Shown: one piece after another, positions 1 to 5,416 of the stretch | Layout of the letters: each line of letters starts with the position of its first letter | How positions within the stretch are numbered: position 1 is the first letter of the stretch | Assembly: GCA_021204605.1 (NCBI GenBank) | Contig: JAJPZD010000289.1 | Location: forward strand, 1 to 5,416 | Source of the DNA: Prevotella sp. | Lineage (GTDB): Bacteria; Bacteroidota; Bacteroidia; Bacteroidales; Bacteroidaceae | Length of the DNA stretch: 5,416 bases | Direction of reading: 5' to 3' | Notes under the pieces: generated by a model | Databases searched by the model: none | What the model was told of the DNA's origin: nothing | The model's input: the letters and a program-made list of their open reading frames with translations, nothing else | Translations under genes and position numbers: made by a program

Positions 1-21
1 ACTTTAAACGCATGGTAACAT

Positions 22-53
22 TCCATCAACATGAAAATTGCAAAGTTGATGGA
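22..53. repeat. Small hairpin containing the left inverted-repeat arm
   Basis: TCCATCAAC (22-30) and GTTGATGGA (45-53) are perfect reverse complements, giving a 9-bp stem with a 14-base loop (31-44). No T-tract follows on either strand, and only four of the nine pairs are G-C, so this is not a convincing intrinsic terminator. Its right arm lies inside the 18-bp sequence that recurs inverted at the far end of the window, so the hairpin may be part of a larger repeated element. Function unknown. Confidence 0.5.
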
Positions 54-55
54 TT
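38..55 (+). repeat. Left arm of 18-bp inverted repeat bracketing the three genes
   Basis: TTGCAAAGTTGATGGATT is the exact reverse complement of positions 5399-5416. The match breaks just inside the arms (GAG here against AAC on the other side) but could continue outward past the end of the window. A chance perfect 18-mer inverted match in a window this size is unlikely. It may be a dispersed intergenic repeat, a terminal repeat of an old element, a recombination site, or a conserved promoter core. Read on the minus strand it contains CAACTTTGC, one base off the Bacteroidetes -7 consensus TAnnTTTG. Confidence 0.6.
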
Positions 56-90
56 GAGGTTGCCATGAAAAATATTTACTATGCTAATGG

Positions 91-98
91 CATTTTTG
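91..98 (+). promoter_or_regulatory. Weak candidate -7 promoter element for gene 1
   Basis: CATTTTTG matches the Bacteroidetes -7 consensus TAnnTTTG at seven of eight positions and lies 49 bases before the preferred start codon at 147. No TTTG -33 element is visible at the usual spacing upstream. This is the best candidate in the leader, but it is weak in AT-rich sequence. Confidence 0.2.
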
Positions 99-146
99 TT
101 GCATCATATAAAAAAAGACGTTATACCTACTAAAAAAGAAAGATAT

Positions 147-1469
147 ATGAGAAAAATTATATTGGTTGTTTTCATCACCGCGATGAGTACAATAAGTTTT
201 GCACAGGATTATGGTCTTAAGGTGTTCACTTTCGATAAATATCCTTATATAACAGCACAGGCAATGTCCACGAATGGTAAATATGTTACCGGCTCAATAG
301 GATTTGCAAGTGATGGGACATTTGTTTTCGACACTGAAACTAATGAAATGAATGTTCATTTTTCAGAGAGCCCCTATGGTTCTGAGGGCCGTGGAATATC
401 TGATACTGGCGTAGCCGCTTGCTATGATGATGGCCCAATGACATTCAGCATTACGGGTGAGGAAATCAGACTTGATGGAGGCACTGAGACTGGAAACATA
501 ACTGAGGACATTACCCCAGATGGTACGATAGTAGTAGGAGCAGTTACGATGACGGAAGCCCACCCGGAAGGGTTTGGAGGCATCGGCGGTCATGCATGCT
601 ATTGGAAGGAAGGTAAAGCTGAGATGTTGCCGGAGCCATCAAGTGAGGAGTTGGGCTTGAAGACTCTTTTCGATGAGACAGAAACGTCATTCGATGGCAG
701 TCATGCCACGAGAATAAGTGCTGATGGCAGTGTGATAACAGGCTATTTCATTGACAGGTGGAACAGCAAGCCATGTATCGTATGGACATTGAACGAAGAC
801 GGTTCTTACACCTGCGACCCTATATGCAAGGGCTATTGGGAGGAGGACAAATATTGGGATGATGATGCGTCAAAGACAGAGGCCGATTCCCCATATTTCC
901 AATTTTATGCAACCGGTCTAAGCAAGAACGGAAAGTATATATCCTTGGATTTGTCGCCAAGTACCTTTGACGATGACCCGACACAAATCGGACGGTTCGA
1001 CATGGAAACGAGAGACCTTGAGGTTACAAAGGGAGATACGGCATTCTCATGTAAGGATGTGGCAGATGACGGAACGGTAATAGCATCGTCAGGCGGTGGT
1101 CATGCCTTTATATGGAAACCCGGCGCAGCTGCGCCAATAAGTTTTCAAGAGGCATATCCATTGGTAGAGGACTTTGCCACATTCGACTCTTACGGCTGGC
1201 ACACCCCGATGGCGATATCCCCTGACGGAAGGTACATCTTGGGATTTGTAACGATAGCAGACTATTCATTGGAATCCGACTATTATGAGTTTTATGTATT
1301 TGACACGGTGCAGTATGCCAATGCCGCAGGCATTGTAACCTTAACCAATGATGGTATCGGTGCGACGGAGGCTGTGTATAGTATTGACGGCAGGAAACTT
1401 AGTGGTTTACAGCATGGGGTCAACATTGTCAAGAAGAACGGAATCACTTCAAAATGTCTCGTTAGATGA
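147..1469 (+). CDS. Secreted seven-repeat, probable beta-propeller protein with C-terminal sorting-type tail
   Basis: An open frame begins at 81, but the start is placed at 147. From there the protein begins MRKIILVVF, a positively charged and hydrophobic Sec signal with likely cleavage after SFA (residue 19), and a purine-rich AAGAAAG (136-142) sits just upstream. The body of the 440-aa protein has seven motifs of the form (S/T/A)-x-(D/N/T)-G followed by a hydrophobic strand, with the glycine at residues 44, 88, 126, 194, 262, 309 and 361. Each is followed 15-30 residues later by an aromatic strand (FVFD, TFSI, CYW, IVW, RFD, FIW, VFD). This is how PD40/HAF-like propeller blades look, and seven is a common blade number. 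Residues about 401-440 form a tail with YSIDGRK and GVNIV, related to those of the next two genes. No catalytic motif is recognised. A binding or structural surface role is inference; the fold is moderately supported and the function is unknown. Confidence 0.85.
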   Translation: MRKIILVVFITAMSTISFAQDYGLKVFTFDKYPYITAQAMSTNGKYVTGSIGFASDGTFVFDTETNEMNVHFSESPYGSEGRGISDTGVAACYDDGPMTFSITGEEIRLDGGTETGNITEDITPDGTIVVGAVTMTEAHPEGFGGIGGHACYWKEGKAEMLPEPSSEELGLKTLFDETETSFDGSHATRISADGSVITGYFIDRWNSKPCIVWTLNEDGSYTCDPICKGYWEEDKYWDDDASKTEADSPYFQFYATGLSKNGKYISLDLSPSTFDDDPTQIGRFDMETRDLEVTKGDTAFSCKDVADDGTVIASSGGGHAFIWKPGAAAPISFQEAYPLVEDFATFDSYGWHTPMAISPDGRYILGFVTIADYSLESDYYEFYVFDTVQYANAAGIVTLTNDGIGATEAVYSIDGRKLSGLQHGVNIVKKNGITSKCLVR

Positions 1470-1477
1470 TATTTTTG
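1470..1477 (+). promoter_or_regulatory. Candidate -7 promoter element for gene 2
   Basis: TATTTTTG fits the Bacteroidetes -7 consensus TAnnTTTG exactly and begins on the base after the gene 1 stop codon. It would give gene 2 a leader of roughly 70 bases. No clear TTTG -33 element is present upstream, inside the end of gene 1, so co-transcription with gene 1 remains equally possible. Confidence 0.3.
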
Positions 1478-1490
1478 AGATTTTCATATA

Positions 1491-1507
1491 CCCTGCTGAA
1501 TGGCGGG
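1491..1507 (+). terminator. Weak hairpin between genes 1 and 2
   Basis: CCC (1491-1493) pairs with GGG (1505-1507) and GC (1495-1496) with GC (1503-1504), with T1494 bulged and a six-base loop. The stem is short and no T-tract follows, so it is at best a leaky terminator or a leader hairpin. It also lies downstream of the candidate gene 2 promoter, where a leader structure would make more sense than termination. Confidence 0.2.
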
Positions 1508-1554
1508 ATAATTTCAGATAAAACTAACTTATTACTAACTTAAAAATTATTTTT

Positions 1555-3591
1555 ATGAAAAAAATTCTGACTTGCGCACTAATGTGCTGCTTATCTTTGT
1601 TCGCCAACACCGTATGGGCTGATGATGGGTTCGACCTGACGTTCAGCCCCGAGGACGGAGCTGTCCTAACGGAGCTCAGCAGTTTCTCTGTGTGTGGCAA
1701 TATTGCCGAAATGGATCTCAGTAGTAGTGGCTGGGACACGACATTGTACGTTGAAAAAGACGGGGAGCAGGTAGCGATAGCAGATTTCGACGGAGTTGAG
1801 GAAAACGACGAGGGATATAACGTTATCACGTTTAATATTGTGGATATGGAAGAATGGGAGCCATTGACGCTTACAGAAGAAGGTACATACACGATTAGCA
1901 TCCCTGAAGGACATCTTGCCGCAGGAGAGGCATACAACAATGCCGCTACTGTTACATATACTATCAGTGGTGGCAATGGAGGAGGAGCTAACACTTCGGA
2001 AAGCTTTGACCTTACATTCGACCCAGAGAACGGTTCTAAATTGTCACAACTCAACAGTATCACGATATGTGGCAATAGCGATGAGATGGATTTCAATGTA
2101 TGGGACACTTATTTCTACGTTGTCAAGGACGGAGAGAATGTCGCAATAGCAAATTGGTATGGCTCTAGTGAGGACGAAAATGGAAATAATGTATTTTATT
2201 TTGAAACTGTTGATACAGAGGAGTGGGAAGGTATTACTTTGACGGAAGAAGGCACATATACGATGGAGATTCCTGCAGGATTTTTCCATATAGGTGATGC
2301 ACTCAGCAATGCAGTAACTCTCACATATACTATCGGTGGAGGCGATGCTGTTAATCCAGAAGATTATTCTTACACTGTATCACCTGAAGCAGGAGAATTG
2401 ACTGAAGTGACAAGTGCTGTCACAATCAGTTGTACTACCGGTATGTATGTTGTAGATGGTACCCTTAGTTCAATCAAAGTATATAAGGATGGCGAATCAT
2501 ATACTACTGTAACAGGTATCACTCCTGTTAATTCTAATATGTATTATGATGAGGGAGAGACACTTGAATTAGGCGATGCGCTTTCAGAGGCAGGTGAGTA
2601 TGAGGTTGTAATCCCGGCAGGATTCTTCTACTATTTTGTTGACGGAAGAACGAATGACATAGATATGGGTGAAATAAAGATTCAATACACTATCAGTGAA
2701 GACCTTGGCGGTGGAGAAGTTGACGCTTCAGAAGGTTTTGACCTTACATTCGACCCAGAGAGTGGTTCTACATTGTCACAACTCAACAGCATCACGATAT
2801 GTGGCAATAGCGATGAGATGGATTTCAATGTATGGGACACTTATTTCTACGTTGTCAAGGACGGAGAGAATGTCGCAATAGCAAATTGGTATGGCTCTAG
2901 TGAGGACGAAAATGGAAATAATGTATTTTATTTTGAAACTGTTGATACAGAGGAGTGGGAAGGTATTACTTTGACGGAAGAAGGCACATATACGATGGAG
3001 ATTCCTGCAGGATTTTTCCATATAGGTGATGCACTCAGCAATGCAGTAACTCTCACATATACTATCGGTGGAGGCGATGCTGTTAATCCAGAAGATTATT
3101 CTTACACTGTATCACCTGAAGCAGGAGAATTGACTGAAGTGACAAGTGCTGTCACAATCAGTTGTACTACCGGTATGTATGTTGTAGATGGTACCCTTAG
3201 TTCAATCAAAGTATATAAGGATGGCGAATCATATACTACTGTAACAGGTATCACTCCTGTTAATTCTAATATGTATTATGATGAGGGAGAGACACTCAAA
3301 TTAGGAACTACGCTTTCAGAGGCAGGTGAGTATGAGGTAGTAATCCCTGCTGGTTTCTTCTACTATTTCGTTGATGGCAGGACAAACGACATAGACATGG
3401 GTAAGATAACCATCAACTATACTATCAAAGAGAATCTCAGCGATGGCATCAGCACTATAAATGTGAATTTGAATGATGGCGTTACAGAGATTTACAACTT
3501 AGCCGGTCAGCGCATAGAGAGCATGCAGAATGGCAAGGTGAATGTTGTTAAGTTCTCAGACGGAACCACGAAGAAGATAATTCTTAAATAA
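1555..3591 (+). CDS. Secreted acidic multi-module Ig-like protein with internal duplication
   Basis: The 678-aa product starts with a Sec signal (MKKILTCALMCC onward) with likely cleavage after VWA at residue 22. No lipobox fits the cysteines at 11-12. The rest is a chain of five beta-sandwich-like modules of about 110-120 residues. A-type modules begin at F26, F151 and F395 and share FDLTF-x-P-E-x-G, a (V/I)CGN motif and LTEEGTYT. B-type modules begin near N267 and N511 and share YTVSPEAGELTEV, ISCTTG and IPAGFF. A and B resemble each other (P-x-x-G near the start, E-G/A-x-Y-x-x-x-IPAG and a final YTI), so they are diverged forms of one fold. Glycine-rich linkers separate several modules, and the chain is rich in Asp and Glu. 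Residues about 630-678 are a linker plus a tail with IYNLAGQR and KIILK. The leader is A/T-rich with no Shine-Dalgarno site, as is usual in Bacteroidetes. Module naming is mine; they resemble bacterial Ig/fibronectin-like domains. A surface adhesin or stalk is the likeliest role; the ligand is unknown. Confidence 0.88.
   Translation: MKKILTCALMCCLSLFANTVWADDGFDLTFSPEDGAVLTELSSFSVCGNIAEMDLSSSGWDTTLYVEKDGEQVAIADFDGVEENDEGYNVITFNIVDMEEWEPLTLTEEGTYTISIPEGHLAAGEAYNNAATVTYTISGGNGGGANTSESFDLTFDPENGSKLSQLNSITICGNSDEMDFNVWDTYFYVVKDGENVAIANWYGSSEDENGNNVFYFETVDTEEWEGITLTEEGTYTMEIPAGFFHIGDALSNAVTLTYTIGGGDAVNPEDYSYTVSPEAGELTEVTSAVTISCTTGMYVVDGTLSSIKVYKDGESYTTVTGITPVNSNMYYDEGETLELGDALSEAGEYEVVIPAGFFYYFVDGRTNDIDMGEIKIQYTISEDLGGGEVDASEGFDLTFDPESGSTLSQLNSITICGNSDEMDFNVWDTYFYVVKDGENVAIANWYGSSEDENGNNVFYFETVDTEEWEGITLTEEGTYTMEIPAGFFHIGDALSNAVTLTYTIGGGDAVNPEDYSYTVSPEAGELTEVTSAVTISCTTGMYVVDGTLSSIKVYKDGESYTTVTGITPVNSNMYYDEGETLKLGTTLSEAGEYEVVIPAGFFYYFVDGRTNDIDMGKITINYTIKENLSDGISTINVNLNDGVTEIYNLAGQRIESMQNGKVNVVKFSDGTTKKIILK
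2005..2700 (+). repeat. Long in-frame tandem repeat, copy 1 (modules A2-B2)
   Basis: This is the first copy of a direct repeat with a period of 732 bp (244 codons). The core 2059-2564 (506 bp) is identical, base for base, to 2791-3296. The left edge (2005-2058) differs at only a few positions, while the right edge (2565-2700) differs at 28 of 136 positions, mostly synonymous. The phase keeps the reading frame, so unequal recombination between the copies would delete or add exactly one A-B pair. Confidence 0.95.
2737..3432 (+). repeat. Long in-frame tandem repeat, copy 2 (modules A3-B3)
   Basis: This is the second copy of the 732-bp-period repeat, adjoining copy 1. Residues 407-581 are identical to residues 163-337 of the same protein. 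Past position 3296 the copies diverge abruptly: E-to-K at the next residue, then many third-position changes. A perfect repeat this long is also a risk point for short-read assembly, so the copy number should be treated with some caution. Confidence 0.95.
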
Positions 3592-3609
3592 GCTATATCT
3601 AATAATGTT

Positions 3610-3643
3610 AAGAAAGGCGCGGGATTTATCTCACGCCTTTCTT
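3610..3643. terminator. Strong Rho-independent terminator after gene 2
   Basis: AAGAAAGGCG (3610-3619) and CGCCTTTCTT (3634-3643) are perfect reverse complements. The stem continues inward past one C-A mismatch through four more pairs (one a G-U wobble) to a TTTA loop at 3625-3628. The TTTCTT at the right foot supplies the T-rich end, and the A-rich left foot would serve the same purpose on the other strand. It lies 18 bases after the gene 2 stop and ends only 15 bases before the preferred gene 3 start, so it separates the two genes or controls read-through into gene 3. Confidence 0.8.
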
Positions 3644-3658
3644 GCACATTTAAATAAT

Positions 3659-5359
3659 ATGAGAAAGATGGTAAAAAAGATTTTGGTTGCAAGTTCCTTT
3701 CTGTTCTTTGCAATGCAGTATTTGTCGGCACAGACATTCCTTAGCAATGGTATATACTATAATATCGTGTCAGCAACAGACCAAACCGTGGAGGTTACGG
3801 CACCGACAACGGGAGATTACACCTATTATTCAGGCAGTGTGACGATACCTGAGAGCGTGACGTATGGTGGCGTAACATACACTGTGACAGGCATTGCCGC
3901 CCAAGCATTTTATTGGTGCAACAATCTTGAGGAGGTAACTATACCGAACAGTGTGACGAGTATCGGAGATTATGCTTTTTATGACTGCTATTACCTTACT
4001 ACGGTAAACATGGGCAGCTCAGTGGAGACAATCGGTGATGAGGCGTTTGCCAATTGTTCCCGTCTCACGTCAATAAGTCTGCCGAATACACTTAAGAGTC
4101 TTGGCTATGCTGTTTTCCACGAAAGTGCAGCACTGACAGAAATCACTGTTGCAGAAGGATGTGAGAACTATTGTTCGGATGAATATGGCGTACTGTTCAA
4201 CGGCGACAAGACATCGTTGATACAATATCCAGGCAACTCAAAGAAGACATCATACGACATACCTAATACGGTGGAGAGTATCGAGGACTATGCTTTTTAC
4301 TGGAGTGACCGTCTGAAAGAAGTGAATATGGGCAGTAATATACGCAGTATAGGCAGTTGGGCCTTTTATCGTTGTGAGAATATTAAGGCGATAGACCTTC
4401 CTGCGACACTGACAGATATAGGCGAGGAGGCGTTCTATTACTGTCATAGTCTTGAGACGGTGGAAATCCCTGACCTTGTAACAACAATCAATGCCGGTAC
4501 GTTCAGTACGTGTAAGGGACTGACATCGGTAAAGATAGGCAATTCCGTGACAAGTATCGGAGAAGAGGCTTTCGGCTATTGCACGAGTCTTAAAACGGTG
4601 GAGATAGGCAGTGCGGTGGAGAGCATAGGAGAGTTGGCTTTCTATGATTGCACATCAATGGCGCGTTATGTTGTATCAGAAGACAATCAGTATTACAGCT
4701 CTGATGAGTATGGAGTGTTCTTCAATAAGGACAAGACGACGCTCATACAATATCCTGTCGGCTCACAGGCCGTTTCTTACGATATTCCCGAAACGGTGGA
4801 ATACCTTGATGACCTGTCTTTTTACAATTGTGCTTATCTCACCACAGTGGGAATACCGACATCGGTAACCTCATTAGGTTATCAGGTGTTCTGTGGATGT
4901 AGCGCCTTAGAATCAGTAGTGCTGCCCAACTCGTTGACGAGAATAGAAGAGTCCACATTCTGGCAGTGCACCGCACTTGAGACGGTAGAGATACCAGCCA
5001 CAGTTACTACTATCGGAGATTATGCCTTTGCCTATTGCACAAGTTTAAAGCAGGTTACCTCCCTCAATCCAGAGCCACCGGTGTGTGATGACAGCGATGT
5101 GTTCTTCAGTGTTGACATGAATACATGCGTGTTGTCAGTAGCGTTGGGCGCAACCGAGGCATACTCAGAAGCAGAAGTGTGGAAAGACTTCAAGAAAATA
5201 GAGGAGATAGGAGAAAGCGGTATCAGCAATATTGCCGCGGAGAGCCAGGAGATAGCAGACCGTTATTCCATTGACGGAATGAAAGTCGTTGCTCCTCATA
5301 AAGGTATCAACATTCTGCGTTACGCTGATGGCACGACAAGGAAGGCTCTCGTGAAATAG
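3659..5359 (+). CDS. BspA-like secreted leucine-rich-repeat (LRR_5) protein
   Basis: The frame is open from 3605, but an ATG there would place the terminator hairpin inside the gene and bury the signal peptide, so 3659 is preferred (3668 is also possible). The protein then begins MRKMVKKILVASS, with likely cleavage after YLSA at residue 24. The 566-aa product has a BspA-type N-cap (about 25-75, with SVTIPESVTYGG) and an incomplete first LRR to residue 92. Three 23-residue LRRs follow (93-161), then an island (162-198), six LRRs (199-336), a second island (337-373), four LRRs (374-465) and a C-cap (466-521) with the family's NPEPP and VWKDFKKIEE signatures. The repeat consensus is V-x-IP-x-x-V-x-x-IG-x-x-AF-x-x-C-x-x-L-x-x. 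Both islands read SDEYGV-x-FN-x-DKT and LIQYP. The tail (522-566) has YSIDG, GINIL and KALVK. BspA relatives in oral Bacteroidales bind host matrix proteins or other bacteria and some mediate coaggregation; the ligand here is unknown. Confidence 0.92.
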   Translation: MRKMVKKILVASSFLFFAMQYLSAQTFLSNGIYYNIVSATDQTVEVTAPTTGDYTYYSGSVTIPESVTYGGVTYTVTGIAAQAFYWCNNLEEVTIPNSVTSIGDYAFYDCYYLTTVNMGSSVETIGDEAFANCSRLTSISLPNTLKSLGYAVFHESAALTEITVAEGCENYCSDEYGVLFNGDKTSLIQYPGNSKKTSYDIPNTVESIEDYAFYWSDRLKEVNMGSNIRSIGSWAFYRCENIKAIDLPATLTDIGEEAFYYCHSLETVEIPDLVTTINAGTFSTCKGLTSVKIGNSVTSIGEEAFGYCTSLKTVEIGSAVESIGELAFYDCTSMARYVVSEDNQYYSSDEYGVFFNKDKTTLIQYPVGSQAVSYDIPETVEYLDDLSFYNCAYLTTVGIPTSVTSLGYQVFCGCSALESVVLPNSLTRIEESTFWQCTALETVEIPATVTTIGDYAFAYCTSLKQVTSLNPEPPVCDDSDVFFSVDMNTCVLSVALGATEAYSEAEVWKDFKKIEEIGESGISNIAAESQEIADRYSIDGMKVVAPHKGINILRYADGTTRKALVK

Positions 5360-5398
5360 GTGCTGATTACAAGTAGGATTACGGAAACTGTGATTGTT

Positions 5399-5416
5399 AA
5401 TCCATCAACTTTGCAA
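5399..5416 (-). repeat. Right arm of 18-bp inverted repeat bracketing the three genes
   Basis: AATCCATCAACTTTGCAA is the exact reverse complement of positions 38-55. It lies 39 bases after the gene 3 stop and is cut by the end of the window, so its true outer limit is unknown. CAACTTTGC within it is one base off the Bacteroidetes -7 consensus and would fire rightward, out of the window. The 39 bases between the gene 3 stop and this arm show no terminator. Confidence 0.6.

Noticed and set aside
81..146. Upstream ATG at 81 as the start of gene 1
   Set aside because: It would add 22 residues, several of them charged, ahead of a good Sec signal peptide. The ATG at 147 has a purine-rich leader and puts the signal peptide at the N-terminus.
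1122..1135. 14-bp perfect palindrome GGCGCAGCTGCGCC
   Set aside because: It is within gene 1 and encodes an ordinary Gly-Ala-Ala-Ala-Pro stretch. With no T-tract, partner site or conserved context, codon use is enough to explain it.
1570..1620. Lipoprotein signal in gene 2, because of the Cys pair at residues 11-12
   Set aside because: The residues before each cysteine do not fit the lipobox (L-A/S-G/A-C), and a signal peptidase I site (VWA) follows at residue 22.
1524..2108. Long minus-strand open frame (194 codons) opposite the start of gene 2
   Set aside because: It lies opposite a clear signal-peptide gene with repeated modules. Its product is low-complexity, rich in Ser, Pro and Leu, with no recognisable domain, and it looks like the antisense shadow of Asp/Glu-rich codons.
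2044..3021. Two nearly identical 81-codon minus-strand frames (2044-2289 and 2776-3021)
   Set aside because: They are alike only because they lie opposite the 732-bp repeat of gene 2. Both end inside coding sequence and show no independent gene features.
2005..3432. CRISPR array or transposon copy as the cause of the long repeat
   Set aside because: There are only two copies, in frame and coding, adjoining, with no spacers, terminal inverted repeats or transposase. They are protein module repeats.
3605..3658. ATG at 3605 as the start of gene 3
   Set aside because: It would place the terminator stem-loop inside the coding region and push the signal peptide away from the N-terminus.

Overview
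The window carries three genes, all on the + strand, for secreted or surface-exposed proteins of a Bacteroidales bacterium. A Prevotella/Segatella-type gut or oral species is most likely. The evidence is a BspA-like leucine-rich-repeat protein with the N-cap, islands and C-cap usual in this order, short C-terminal tails of the 'Y-x-(I/L)-x-G-(Q/R/M)-(K/R) ... G-(I/V/K)-N-(I/V) ... K-x-(L/I)-(V/L)-K/R' kind, A-rich leaders without strong Shine-Dalgarno sites, and moderate AT richness. The genus is inference. No RNA gene, transposase, integrase or CRISPR array is visible.

Layout: positions 1-146 hold a small hairpin, one arm of an 18-bp inverted repeat (38-55) and a weak promoter-like site. Gene 1 (147-1469, 440 aa) is a signal-peptide protein with seven regularly placed S-x-D/N-G type motifs and looks like a seven-bladed beta-propeller. 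An 85-base gap follows, with a TAnnTTTG match and a weak hairpin. Gene 2 (1555-3591, 678 aa) is an acidic, glycine-linked chain of five Ig-like beta-sandwich modules in the order A1-A2-B2-A3-B3. The A-B pair is duplicated with a 732-bp period, and 506 bp of it is base-for-base identical. A strong hairpin terminator (3610-3643) lies between genes 2 and 3. Gene 3 (3659-5359, 566 aa) is a BspA-like protein with fourteen 23-residue LRRs arranged 4 + 6 + 4 around two 37-residue islands. The last 57 bases end in the second arm of the 18-bp inverted repeat (5399-5416), so the two arms bracket the whole three-gene block.

The three proteins have unrelated bodies but the same plan: Sec signal peptide, repetitive beta-rich body, and a related tail of about 40 residues. 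The simplest reading is a co-located set of exported binding or adhesion proteins that share a sorting or anchoring route. No enzyme active site is recognisable in any of them, and their ligands cannot be read from the sequence. The points most worth a second look are the bracketing inverted repeat, the sharply bounded identical tract in gene 2, the shared tail, and the hairpin that leaves gene 3 almost no leader of its own.
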